Shown here: piece by piece, positions 8,010-16,885 of the stretch
Layout of the letters: every line of letters starts with the position of its first letter
Numbering within the stretch: the first letter of the stretch is position 1
Assembly: GCA_964011275.1 (NCBI GenBank)
Contig: CAXGOB010000026.1
Span: 1 to 56,580 of the forward strand
Origin: UBA7328 sp002471345
GTDB lineage: Bacteria > Bacteroidota > Bacteroidia > Chitinophagales > Saprospiraceae
Length of the DNA: 56,580 nucleotides
Reading direction: 5' to 3'
Made by a program: the position numbers and the translations under genes
Notes under the pieces: generated by a model
Databases searched by the model: none
What the model saw: the letters and a program-made list of their open reading frames with translations, nothing else
Told to the model about the DNA's origin: nothing

Positions 8010-9338
8010 ATGAAGAATAAGCTTTGGTGGTGGTCCCTCACTGTTGCATTGGCGGGATTTTTATTTGGTTTCGATACGGCAGTAATTTCTGGTGCTGATC
8101 AGCCCATTCAAAAATTATGGAATACTAGTGCATCATTTCATTCTTGGTTCATCATGTCTATGGCTTTATGGGGTACGGTAGTAGGAGCGCTATTTGGAGG
8201 GTTTCCCACTGATAAGCTAGGAAGAAAAAGAACATTATTTTGGATTGGAGTTCTCTATTTGTTTTCTGCTCTAGGTTCTGCAATGGCATGGGATCCTTAT
8301 AGCTTTTCTTTCTTCAGATTCATTGGAGGAATAGGAGTAGGTGCATCGAGTGTAGCAGCTCCAACATACATATCTGAAATCTCTCCAGCAAATGATAGAG
8401 GAAAACTAGTAGCACTTTATCAATTCAATATTGTCTTCGGTATCTTGATTGCCTTTTTAGCAAATTTCTTGATAGGTCAATTCATGGGAGTTGGACAATG
8501 GCGACTAATGTTGGGCCTAGAGGCTATTCCTGCCATTTTGTATTGTATAATGGTAACTACAGTGCCTAAAAGTCCTAGATGGCTTATTCTAAAAGGTAAA
8601 GGAGAAGAAGAAGCAAAATCTTTACTAAGTATCTTGAATCCAGGAATAGATGTTTCCAAACAAATTCAAAACATAAAAAATAGTGTATTAGAAACTAAGG
8701 CGGAGACTATTTTTTCTAAGAAGTATCAGTTTCCCATGCTCTTAGCATTCCTGCTTGCTTTTTTTAACCAATTATCAGGGATAAATTTTGTGCTTTACTA
8801 CGCGCCTCGAATCTTTGAAATGGCTGGACTTGGAGCAAGCACTGCTTTGCTCTCATCTACAGGAGTCGGATTGATTAATTTGATATTCACTCTATTTGGT
8901 GTATACTTAATTGACAGAAGTGGAAGGAGACAACTGATGATCTATGGGTCGATAGGATACATTCTCACATTGGGAGCTTTGGCCTGGGCATTCATGACAG
9001 GTGCAAGTGGAATCCTTGTAGTCTGTTTTGTTTTTGCTTTTATTGCTTCACACGCAATCGGTCAGGGAGCTGTGATATGGGTGTTCATTTCTGAAATATT
9101 TCCTAATCACATCAGAGCTTATGGACAGTCATTTGGAACCGGTGTACATTGGGTGTTTGCGGCTTTGATCACAGCGTTCACCTTACCGATAATAAAAATG
9201 TTAGGAGACAATCCTTGGAAGATTTTTGCTTTTTTTGCAGCTATGATGGTATTTCAACTGATATATACTTTATTTATGATGCCTGAGACAAAAGGGAAAA
9301 GTCTAGAAGAATTGCATAAGTCAATCATTAATGAATAA
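8010..9338 (+). CDS. Sugar porter family MFS transporter
   Basis: A 442-residue inner-membrane transporter with about 12 hydrophobic segments. Sugar-porter signatures are GRKRT after helix 2, the RFIGGIGVGASSV segment, PKSPRWL at the end of helix 6, QLSGINFVLYYAP in helix 7, DRSGRR after helix 8 and PETKGKSLEEL at the C-terminus. These support proton-linked import of a hexose or pentose. The frame stays open upstream to 7866, but that extension is hydrophilic, overlaps the divergent lyase gene and lacks family similarity. The ATG at 8010 (MKNKLWWW) is therefore chosen. The substrate cannot be told. Confidence 0.9.
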   Translation: MKNKLWWWSLTVALAGFLFGFDTAVISGADQPIQKLWNTSASFHSWFIMSMALWGTVVGALFGGFPTDKLGRKRTLFWIGVLYLFSALGSAMAWDPYSFSFFRFIGGIGVGASSVAAPTYISEISPANDRGKLVALYQFNIVFGILIAFLANFLIGQFMGVGQWRLMLGLEAIPAILYCIMVTTVPKSPRWLILKGKGEEEAKSLLSILNPGIDVSKQIQNIKNSVLETKAETIFSKKYQFPMLLAFLLAFFNQLSGINFVLYYAPRIFEMAGLGASTALLSSTGVGLINLIFTLFGVYLIDRSGRRQLMIYGSIGYILTLGALAWAFMTGASGILVVCFVFAFIASHAIGQGAVIWVFISEIFPNHIRAYGQSFGTGVHWVFAALITAFTLPIIKMLGDNPWKIFAFFAAMMVFQLIYTLFMMPETKGKSLEELHKSIINE

Positions 9339-9352
9339 AGGATGTAATTTCT

Positions 9353-10270
9353 ATGATGTCTAAAAACTATATGATTTTGTATGTATTATTTTTCTTGCTA
9401 TTAATTGGATGTAAATCAGAACAGGACAATACTGAGGCATTAATCAACCGGAGTGCAGAATGGTTCAAAAATGATGATTTCCCATATAATTTAAAGAAAC
9501 CTGCACTTGAACTTAAAATGCCTATGGTGTTAAAAGAGATTTCAGGGCTTAGTTATGTGGAAGAAACAAAACAATTAGCTGTCATCAATGATGAGTTAGG
9601 AAATGTGTACCTATTGAACCCAGAGAATGCTAAGATTGAAGAAAAAATAAAATTCCAACGATTTGGGGACTATGAGGCTATAGAATATGTAGATGGAGAT
9701 TATTTTGTTACTAATAGTAAAGGAGATTTAAGACGCATCACTCCAGGTAAGGAGGTGAAAATGGAGTTACTTCAGACCAGATTGGGGTATGAAAATAATG
9801 TGGAAGGAATGGGATATGACAAAAAAGCAAATGTGCTTTTTTTAGCATGTAAAGATCAAGCCCAACTCACTGGTGAAGATAAAAAGAAAGGGAAAGCAGT
9901 CTATACTTTTTCACTAGATGAAATGAAGTTGAATTCTGATCCACTTTTTGTCGTAAAAGATAATGCTCTATTAGGTTGGTTTGAGAATAATGTTGGTAAG
10001 GTCAGCAAAAAGATAGAGGATAGAATATCAAGTTTTTCACCGTCGGCGATATCTCTTCATCCTAAAACCAGATTGCTATATGTAACTTCAGCAAGAGGAG
10101 ACCTACTTGTAGTTTTTGACCTTAATGGAAATGTGAAACATATAGAATTGGTTAGAGACCATATGGAACAAATCGAAGGTGTTTGCTTTGATAAAAAAGG
10201 AAGACTATTCATAAGTAGTGAAGGGGTGTCAAAAAAAGGTAGAATATTTGCTTTTAATCCATTGGATTAG
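9353..10270 (+). CDS. SdiA-regulated-like beta-propeller lipoprotein
   Basis: A 305-residue lipoprotein with a signal peptide and lipobox LIGC (cysteine at about residue 20). The mature part looks like a calcium-binding beta-propeller of the SdiA-regulated family: EISGLSY near the start, INDELGNVYLL, GDYEAIEYV, NVEGMGYD, LLYVTSARGDLLVVFD and QIEGVCFDKKGRLFISSE. Members are predicted surface or periplasmic proteins of unknown role. It starts 14 bases after the sugar porter and is probably cotranscribed with it. A related fold appears in the lipoprotein at 31614. Confidence 0.75.
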   Translation: MMSKNYMILYVLFFLLLIGCKSEQDNTEALINRSAEWFKNDDFPYNLKKPALELKMPMVLKEISGLSYVEETKQLAVINDELGNVYLLNPENAKIEEKIKFQRFGDYEAIEYVDGDYFVTNSKGDLRRITPGKEVKMELLQTRLGYENNVEGMGYDKKANVLFLACKDQAQLTGEDKKKGKAVYTFSLDEMKLNSDPLFVVKDNALLGWFENNVGKVSKKIEDRISSFSPSAISLHPKTRLLYVTSARGDLLVVFDLNGNVKHIELVRDHMEQIEGVCFDKKGRLFISSEGVSKKGRIFAFNPLD

Positions 10271-10439
10271 TTTTTAAAAAGAGATTTGTTCACTAAAGTT
10301 TTGATGTCATTCAATTATTCCATGCGTTCAGAAACTAAGAACAAATTAATTGTCAGAGTGTACAGAGACGACTGAAAACCTGATAAGATTCTGTCAGTCT
10401 TCAATTCTATTTTAATGTCAAATCACTCAAATTCCAAAG

Positions 10440-11264
10440 ATGTCAAGATTATCTGATAAATATGGAAAATCGGCAATAGTCCTAGGTTGTGCTGAAGGAC
10501 TGGGAGAAGCATTTATATATAATTTAAGGAGCAAAAATATTACCCAATTATTTCTTGTTGACAACAATTCTGAAGCTTTAGAAAGATTGGCTTCTGAAGT
10601 AAAATTGGATCCAGAGATAAACAATGTTTCAAGCTTTTTACTAGATCTTACTCAACCAGATACATGGGATAAAGTGACAGAGATTATAGTCTCTAGTGGA
10701 ATTAGAATTGTTATCATTAATGCAGCATATGGACCTGTGTCATTATTTGAGTCTCTAGAGAGAAGAGATCTATCTAGAATAATTAATTTGAATGTTCAAT
10801 GTCCAACTCAGATTGTTCATGAAATCTTGAATATAAGAAATGATTCTTTGCCATTAGGAATTGTGATTATATCTTCATTATCTGCTTATTATGGGGGAGT
10901 TGGAATAGCTGCGTATGCAGCATCCAAATCTTATCTTTTAACTTTAGGAAGAAGTCTATATCGAGAATTGAAACCAAAAGGGGTGGATATTTTGACTTGC
11001 TGTCCTGGGATGATTGATACTCCTGGACTTCGTAATTCTAATCCTACTTTATCAGCTGTGAAAATTACTCCTTCACACCCTTCAGACATTGCATCTGCGA
11101 CCCTTAATGCATTGGGAAAGAAAGCAATTCTCATTCCAGGTAGAATTAATAGATTATCTTATTTTATCTTCAACCGATTATTATCATACAAAATAGTGCA
11201 TAGAATAGTTGATAATGTTCTTAATCATATGTATGACCTCGGCAAACAAGTAAAAGGAAAATGA
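10440..11264 (+). CDS. Short-chain dehydrogenase/reductase, 17-beta-HSD/ketoacyl-reductase-like
   Basis: A 274-residue classical-type SDR. The dinucleotide motif is GCAEGLG (16-22), NAAYG (94-98) stands for the NNAG motif, and the catalytic Ser-Tyr-Lys is S146, Y159 and K163 in AAYAASK. The sequence CCPGMIDTPG after the active site and a hydrophobic C-terminal tail recall the 17-beta-HSD type 3/12 branch, which reduces ketosteroids or very-long-chain ketoacyl-CoA. It is the first gene of a three-gene set; its last four bases (ATGA) overlap the DUF1295 start. Substrate is inferred only from context. Confidence 0.82.
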   Translation: MSRLSDKYGKSAIVLGCAEGLGEAFIYNLRSKNITQLFLVDNNSEALERLASEVKLDPEINNVSSFLLDLTQPDTWDKVTEIIVSSGIRIVIINAAYGPVSLFESLERRDLSRIINLNVQCPTQIVHEILNIRNDSLPLGIVIISSLSAYYGGVGIAAYAASKSYLLTLGRSLYRELKPKGVDILTCCPGMIDTPGLRNSNPTLSAVKITPSHPSDIASATLNALGKKAILIPGRINRLSYFIFNRLLSYKIVHRIVDNVLNHMYDLGKQVKGK

Positions 11265-12163
11265 ACCCACATTTAGCAAAGAATTCGAAATATGGAAAAT
11301 GGCAGTCATTGGGATTAACCTTTATGGCTTATGTTATGGCATATATGGCAGCTATGTTGACATTCAGACAATTTCACCATTTGGGAGATATCTATGGAAT
11401 TCTAGTTGCTGATATTGCCGCAACTTTGGTCATTTTTTTCCTAGGTCTACTTGTTCATAATGCTAGCCTTTATGACCCTTATTGGTCTGTAGTACCAGTA
11501 GGGATAGCAGGGTATTGGTGGTCATTATCAAACTTCACATTTGAAGATGTGAGGAATATTCTGTTAATGATAGTTCTTATGTACTGGGCAATAAGACTTA
11601 CACTTAATTGGATTAGAGGATGGCCAGGATTTGTGCACGAAGATTGGCGATACGAAATGTTGAGGGAATCTAGTGGCTCACTTTATCCATTTGTAAATCT
11701 AGGTGGCATTCATTTGCTTCCTACTGTTCTTGTGTTTTTAGGAATGGTTCCAGCATATTTTGTTCTAAGCAAGAATGGAATTGCATTGAATGGATTAGAT
11801 TATATCGCATTTGGTTTTGGAATGGTAGCTGTAACCATTGAGTTTGTAGCTGATGAACAAATGAGAAAATTCGTTGTCGATCCTAGTAATAAAGGAAAGA
11901 TAATGAATAAGGGACTTTGGAAATATTCTCGTCATCCTAATTATTTGGGAGAAGTACTCTTTTGGCTGAGCTTATTTCTGTTCGCTTTTGCTGCAAGTGA
12001 AACTCACCTTTGGACGATCATTGGGGTAGTGAGTATGTTGGTTTTATTCATATTTGGGAGTATACCAATGATGGACAAAAGAAGTTTAGAAAGACGCCCG
12101 GAGTTTAGTGATTATATGAAAAAGACTTCAGGTTTTATAATGCTTCCACCTAAGAAATTATGA
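11261..12163 (+). CDS. DUF1295 membrane protein, steroid-reductase superfamily
   Basis: A 300-residue integral membrane protein with about seven hydrophobic segments. The hallmark C-terminal motif is GLWKYSRHPNYLGE (218-231), with DPYWS near 72-76 and RLTLNWIRGWPG upstream. These belong to DUF1295, the bacterial branch next to steroid 5-alpha-reductases and isoprenylcysteine methyltransferases. A NADPH-dependent C=C reduction is likely but the substrate is unknown. It overlaps the genes on both sides by ATGA, indicating translational coupling. Confidence 0.85.
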   Translation: MNPHLAKNSKYGKWQSLGLTFMAYVMAYMAAMLTFRQFHHLGDIYGILVADIAATLVIFFLGLLVHNASLYDPYWSVVPVGIAGYWWSLSNFTFEDVRNILLMIVLMYWAIRLTLNWIRGWPGFVHEDWRYEMLRESSGSLYPFVNLGGIHLLPTVLVFLGMVPAYFVLSKNGIALNGLDYIAFGFGMVAVTIEFVADEQMRKFVVDPSNKGKIMNKGLWKYSRHPNYLGEVLFWLSLFLFAFAASETHLWTIIGVVSMLVLFIFGSIPMMDKRSLERRPEFSDYMKKTSGFIMLPPKKL

Positions 12164-12918
12164 TATCTGAATCTCTTTTTAATCAATTGATAGTTGGCTG
12201 GATAATTATAGCTTTTATTGTATTCCCATTTGCTTTGAAAGTTGCGGCACCGTATGGACGACACATTAGAAAGGGGTGGGGGCCAATGGTTGACAATAAA
12301 TGGGGTTGGGTGATCTATGAGTCACCGGCTCCTATTTTGGTTGCATTATTTTTCTTTTTAGGGGATGCTCCTAAGACTAATGCAGTTTGGATAATGTTCA
12401 GTCTTTTTATGCTCCATTATATTAATCGGACCTATATTTTCCCATTTAGAATAAGGACTAAGGGCAAAAAAGTGCCACTTGGAATAGTCTTTTCTGCATT
12501 CGCATTTAATTTGGTAAATGGTAGTATAATAGGCTACTATTTGGGTTTTGTACAATCGTACAATGATACATGGATGAATGACCCAAGATTTGTTATTGGT
12601 CTTCTCCTTTTTATTATTGGAATGCGCATCAATTGGCAATCCGATAATATTCTTATAAACCTTAGAAAACCAGGTGAGGTAGGGTATAAAATTCCTAAGG
12701 GAGGTATGTTCAAATTTGTCTCTTGCCCAAATTTGATGGGTGAGATTATTGAGTGGGCAGGATTTGCAATTATGTTATGGGCATTACCTGGACTGTCCTT
12801 TGCCCTCTGGACAGCCTCAAATCTAATTCCACGAGCATTGGATCATCACAAGTGGTATTTAGCAAAATTTAAAGATTATCCAGAAGATAGAATGGCAGTG
12901 ATTCCGAGAATGCTGTAA
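12160..12918 (+). CDS. Steroid 5-alpha-reductase homologue (3-oxo-5-alpha-steroid 4-dehydrogenase family)
   Basis: A 252-residue membrane protein with the motif order of eukaryotic SRD5A1/2 and plant DET2: APYGRH (30-35), YESPAP with E54, HYINRTYIFPFRI with Y87, GMRINWQSD (154-162), YKIPKGGMF (176-184), SCPNLMGEIIEW (188-199) and LDHHKWY (227-233). E54 and Y87 match the catalytic Glu and Tyr (E57 and Y91 in human SRD5A2, as I recall). The usual preceding Gln is Tyr here. Such enzymes reduce a 3-oxo-4-ene with NADPH. It overlaps the DUF1295 gene by four bases. Natural substrates in this bacterium are unknown and might be host or environmental steroids or another enone lipid. Confidence 0.87.
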   Translation: MISESLFNQLIVGWIIIAFIVFPFALKVAAPYGRHIRKGWGPMVDNKWGWVIYESPAPILVALFFFLGDAPKTNAVWIMFSLFMLHYINRTYIFPFRIRTKGKKVPLGIVFSAFAFNLVNGSIIGYYLGFVQSYNDTWMNDPRFVIGLLLFIIGMRINWQSDNILINLRKPGEVGYKIPKGGMFKFVSCPNLMGEIIEWAGFAIMLWALPGLSFALWTASNLIPRALDHHKWYLAKFKDYPEDRMAVIPRML

Positions 12919-12972
12919 ATCTTACAATTCCGGATCTCACATTATAATTATTGAACTTTCTCTGTTTACGAT

Positions 12973-15933
12973 TTACAAACTATAGTTAACGGTAAAGTAA
13001 TAAGATCTCCCAGGGGATTTTTGCACTTTAAACCATTTGTCAGGATTTTGATCAATGAAATCAGTAGTTACATTTTCTGCAAACCCTGCTATATCATTCG
13101 TGCCATTAAATCTAAGTATCCCAACTTCATTAAATAAGTTGTTGACATTAATTCCTGCACTCATACTACTGTTTATCTCATACATTACTCCCATTTTCCA
13201 AAGGTTAAATGCAGGAAGAGTAAATGCTTGTTGAATATTCGCAAATTTTTCAGCGAACCTCCTATAATTCAAAATGACGGTTCCTTTTCTTTTGTTGAAA
13301 TTAAATACACTTGTAATATCAATAGGGGACAAATCTAATTTGTTAGAGGTGCTTCCTGCAACGGGAAGACCCGAGAGATCCACCAAAAAATCATCATCTG
13401 GTGTATCTTTTGAGCCAGTATTCCAAACTTGGTAATCTTGATTTGTTCCTCCAGATAAGTTAAGAATATTCTTAATTGTCCACCATGGAGTGAGATAATA
13501 ATTGAATTCTACTTCTGCTCCATAGTAATTGGCGGAATTTGAAAGTGGTGGAGTAAGATAAAATCCATCTGGATTAGAAAGAGAAATAACAAGTAATTGG
13601 TTGAAAATATTTCGTTCTGCAGATAAATAACCTACAGCAAATAAACCGAATCTTTGTTTTGAATATTTGAGTCCTATTTCTGCTTGGGATACCTTTCTTG
13701 GTTTAAAAGTAGGTGGTTCGCCATCTGTAAAATTCTCTTGAACATATAATGCATCAAGCAATTTTTCACTGTGGCTATATCTTCCATAAATGGCTGTATT
13801 GTTATTTATCTTAAAGTTAACACCAGCACTATAAGAAAGGCCACTATAATTTACATCGAAATCGAGATAGTCACCACTAAATGCTCCATATACATTATCT
13901 GAAACAGTCAGGGCATTTCCGTCTATACCACCCAGTTCATTATCTGTATCCTGTACTTCTGTTATTCCACTTCTTCCTTTATGCTTAATTGATTCATATC
14001 GAATGCCAGCATCTATATTCACGTTCTCATTAACTGCCCATTCATCACTTAAGAACAATGACGTGGTTATTTCATCTAAATCATTGTATTCATTGACTTG
14101 ACTATTGTAACCATGAAGACCAGATGCATTATTAAAAATTGCGGTCTGATTGCTCAAGTGACGAACAGGTTGAAGTTCTGGAACGAACTGAGCAAATTGT
14201 TCGAAGTCAGCCATTAAAACTCTTGTTCCTAATAGTCGAGGTTCTTCTTCTACTGTGAGAAAAGCCGTTGCTGAGTTCAATACACGAGTGTTTGAGGCCA
14301 ATGAATAATACCCTCCAAAAGTAAGAGTGTGGTCATTGAGTTGGCCATTAAGAGTGACTTGTTGGACAAATTCATTAATTTTCAATTCATCATTATCCAC
14401 AAGAGCCCAAAACATTTCTCCATTTCCTGGTAAGTTATTTGAAGTGATTTCAGGTTGTCTTCCTCTTATTAGGTTTTCTGTGTTTACTGTTGCTAAGGTT
14501 TGATTTGTTTCTAAGTCAAATATTTGGTATTCCCCAAAAGTCATAGGTGCCAAATCAGTGAAAAATAGATCGAAGTTGCTAAAGAGCCTGGCAAACAGAC
14601 TCTTAATAGGAATAGTCGCCATTCCTCCCTCTTCAGCTATGTGATTAACAATGAGGGATTTTCGGGCATATTTTCCAGCCAATTTTATTCTCCAATTATC
14701 GCTAAGGTTGTAGCTTACATTTAAACCTATAGATCTGTCATTTATCTTTTGCTGATCTCTTGACCTGATGTTTTTAAAAGCAGAAGGGTCTTCTTTTATT
14801 CTAAATCCATCTGCTATACTGAATGCTACATCGGGAAGAACTAAATTATTGTCAAAGTTGAACCCGGGAGCAGGAACAATATCATTCCATCCAGTTACAA
14901 GTGTGGGCCGATTTAGTCCGACTCGATCGTTAAGATACTTGCCAGTGATTTTTATTGTGAGATCATCACTAAATACCTTGGTTAGGTTCAATTTTAATTG
15001 CCCACCTTCACTGTGAGGGAATAATGTTCTTTGAATCCCACCATCATATCTGACATGTCCACCTACAGCATAATTCCATCCTGTTTGGGCTATTCTTCCT
15101 CCCATAAATGCTTCTAGTTTGTTATACACTTCCTCTTGATTAGCCTGAAGGCCAAATCTATTTCTAAATTCAAATTCAAAATCCTCTTTTCCAGTTCGTG
15201 ATATATAATTAAAAATACCTCCAGGTGAATTGGCTGAAATTACTGAAGCACTTCCTCCCCTCACAGCCTCCACTCTCTGAGTCATAATATCATTTCTGAT
15301 GAACATGTCTCTAGTAAATTTTTCATTTGAAGCCATCTCTGATATGGAAGAAGGAAGGCCATCTTCTTGTAATGAAAAATAAGGTGTGGACAGACCTCTG
15401 CCTAATATTTCTACACCTACTTCTCCATTAGCATCATTGACATAAACTCCTGGGACAGTCTTTAATACCTCTAAAGCACTATTCGGGGTTAATTGATTAA
15501 TGCTCGCAGCACTTAGTGTGGTTACGGAAACTGAAGATTCCAATTTTGACTTATCATTAAAATTGGCACTTACTACAATCTCCTCCATTTGCAAAATATC
15601 AGGAAGCAGTGCAATTTGCATCTCCTGTTCAAAATCGGACAACTTGATGATCTTGCTCTTAAATCCTATGTAGCTTACAACAACTTCGGCAATTTGATCT
15701 GGCAAAGACAATTCGAAATATCCATCCACATTAGTGACAGTACCTATTGTCTTGTCCATTGAAGAAATTGAAGCACCAAGAAGCGGTTGATGATAACTGT
15801 CTGATATGATTCCAGTTATTGAAGTTGACTGAGCATTGGATGTAAAAGCAAGGATTGTACAAATAGCAAAAGTGAAGTAGTTGCTTATTGTTTTTATCCT
15901 GTTAGAGAAGAGAAGAAACTGGTGCTGGTTCAT
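12973..15933 (-). CDS. TonB-dependent outer-membrane receptor
   Basis: A 986-residue receptor. A signal peptide (about 15-35) is followed by a carboxypeptidase-regulatory-like domain (about 38-115: TGIISDSYHQPLLGASI, GTVTNVDGYFEL), a plug domain (about 125-260: LEVLKTVPGVYV, VEAVRGGSASV) and a beta-barrel ending in YYFTVNYSL, with a terminal hydrophobic residue as in barrel proteins. It imports an unknown large or scarce solute with TonB energy. No SusD-like partner is adjacent. It is divergent from the T9SS cargo gene at 16022. The plug resembles receptors without known polysaccharide partners, so a siderophore or small ligand is as likely as a glycan. Confidence 0.9.
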   Translation of the reverse strand: MNQHQFLLFSNRIKTISNYFTFAICTILAFTSNAQSTSITGIISDSYHQPLLGASISSMDKTIGTVTNVDGYFELSLPDQIAEVVVSYIGFKSKIIKLSDFEQEMQIALLPDILQMEEIVVSANFNDKSKLESSVSVTTLSAASINQLTPNSALEVLKTVPGVYVNDANGEVGVEILGRGLSTPYFSLQEDGLPSSISEMASNEKFTRDMFIRNDIMTQRVEAVRGGSASVISANSPGGIFNYISRTGKEDFEFEFRNRFGLQANQEEVYNKLEAFMGGRIAQTGWNYAVGGHVRYDGGIQRTLFPHSEGGQLKLNLTKVFSDDLTIKITGKYLNDRVGLNRPTLVTGWNDIVPAPGFNFDNNLVLPDVAFSIADGFRIKEDPSAFKNIRSRDQQKINDRSIGLNVSYNLSDNWRIKLAGKYARKSLIVNHIAEEGGMATIPIKSLFARLFSNFDLFFTDLAPMTFGEYQIFDLETNQTLATVNTENLIRGRQPEITSNNLPGNGEMFWALVDNDELKINEFVQQVTLNGQLNDHTLTFGGYYSLASNTRVLNSATAFLTVEEEPRLLGTRVLMADFEQFAQFVPELQPVRHLSNQTAIFNNASGLHGYNSQVNEYNDLDEITTSLFLSDEWAVNENVNIDAGIRYESIKHKGRSGITEVQDTDNELGGIDGNALTVSDNVYGAFSGDYLDFDVNYSGLSYSAGVNFKINNNTAIYGRYSHSEKLLDALYVQENFTDGEPPTFKPRKVSQAEIGLKYSKQRFGLFAVGYLSAERNIFNQLLVISLSNPDGFYLTPPLSNSANYYGAEVEFNYYLTPWWTIKNILNLSGGTNQDYQVWNTGSKDTPDDDFLVDLSGLPVAGSTSNKLDLSPIDITSVFNFNKRKGTVILNYRRFAEKFANIQQAFTLPAFNLWKMGVMYEINSSMSAGINVNNLFNEVGILRFNGTNDIAGFAENVTTDFIDQNPDKWFKVQKSPGRSYYFTVNYSL

Positions 15934-15988
15934 ACTGCCAATATAAGAAGAAGATGTAGAAAGAGAATAACCAAAAATCTTATTACTT

Positions 15989-15996
15989 TAGATTTG
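15989..15996 (+). promoter_or_regulatory. Candidate -7 element (TAGATTTG) for the T9SS cargo gene
   Basis: A perfect TAnnTTTG match 25 bases before the ATG at 16022, in the region shared with the divergent TonB receptor. A TTG at the -33 position is not evident. Confidence 0.4.
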
Positions 15997-16021
15997 AAAT
16001 ACTATCAAAACAAGTCAAAGA

Positions 16022-16879
16022 ATGAAGAATCTATTATTACTTATTTTACTTTCTACTCTTATCTCAGTAAATATCTCTGGACAATGTGAATTTCATGAAG
16101 GTTTATCTTTGGAAACTGCATTAATTTATCCATTGCCTTTTGGTGTTATTTCAGAGGAAGAAGGAGGATTAGGCATTAATAAACAAGCTGTTGTAGGTAG
16201 TCCATTCGATTTCAAGTGGACCATGATTTGGCCGGATACTTTTAATAATCCTTTGAGTGGAATTGCCTATGCAGATACAATTCAATTTTTTCTAGATAGA
16301 ACAATATGGGTGCTCGAAGGAGATACTGTCTCCATTCCCGAGGGATTAAGTTTTAATATTACTCCTGAAAATGGTACTGCACTTCCGGATTCTGTGCAAC
16401 CCGTAGCTTGCATTTTATTAAATGGTACTCCTTCAGAGAATGTTACTCCAGGAGATTATTTTATGACATTTGCAGTAAGAACTTGTTTAACTGCACCAGA
16501 CGTAATGTTCGATGGTTGTACAGATGCTTTTATTCCTGGAATTATAGCGGGTTTTCCGGGTGAGTATAAATTGACCATAAAGCCTACAGGAACGACTTCT
16601 GTGAAAGAAACATTAAATAATGATGTTCAGCTTCGAGTAGCGCCAAATCCATTTTCTCAAGAAACATTAATCCAATTTAATGCTGAGAATTTATCGAATG
16701 ATTATTCATTTGAAGTTTTTGACCTCAATGGTTCTTTGATTCAATCAAAGAAACTAAACTTAAAGTCCAATCAACAAAGGATAAAGTTTGATGCTTCTGA
16801 TTTGTCTAGTGGGGTTTATGTATTTCAAATAAAAGGAAAAGAAGGAATTATTACTGATCGGCTAGTAGTCCAGCGATAA
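16022..16879 (+). CDS. Secreted protein with T9SS type A C-terminal sorting domain
   Basis: A 285-residue protein. An N-terminal signal peptide ends near GQC (residues 20-22). A central domain of about 180 residues is not recognised; it has several cysteines and beta-rich character. The last 80 residues form a type IX secretion sorting domain: VAPNPF, FEVFDLNGSLI, LSSGVYVFQI and a final basic RLVVQR. The protein is therefore predicted to be exported across the outer membrane and attached to the surface or released. It is divergent from the TonB receptor, which suggests a shared regulatory region and possibly a shared ligand. Confidence 0.8.
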   Translation: MKNLLLLILLSTLISVNISGQCEFHEGLSLETALIYPLPFGVISEEEGGLGINKQAVVGSPFDFKWTMIWPDTFNNPLSGIAYADTIQFFLDRTIWVLEGDTVSIPEGLSFNITPENGTALPDSVQPVACILLNGTPSENVTPGDYFMTFAVRTCLTAPDVMFDGCTDAFIPGIIAGFPGEYKLTIKPTGTTSVKETLNNDVQLRVAPNPFSQETLIQFNAENLSNDYSFEVFDLNGSLIQSKKLNLKSNQQRIKFDASDLSSGVYVFQIKGKEGIITDRLVVQR

Positions 16880-16885
16880 GTAGAT

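Noticed and set aside
11261..12918. Isoprenylcysteine methyltransferase for the two membrane genes
   Set aside because: The RHPNYLGE motif is shared, but HYINRT, IPKGGMF and HHKWY in the second protein are specific to steroid 5-alpha-reductases.
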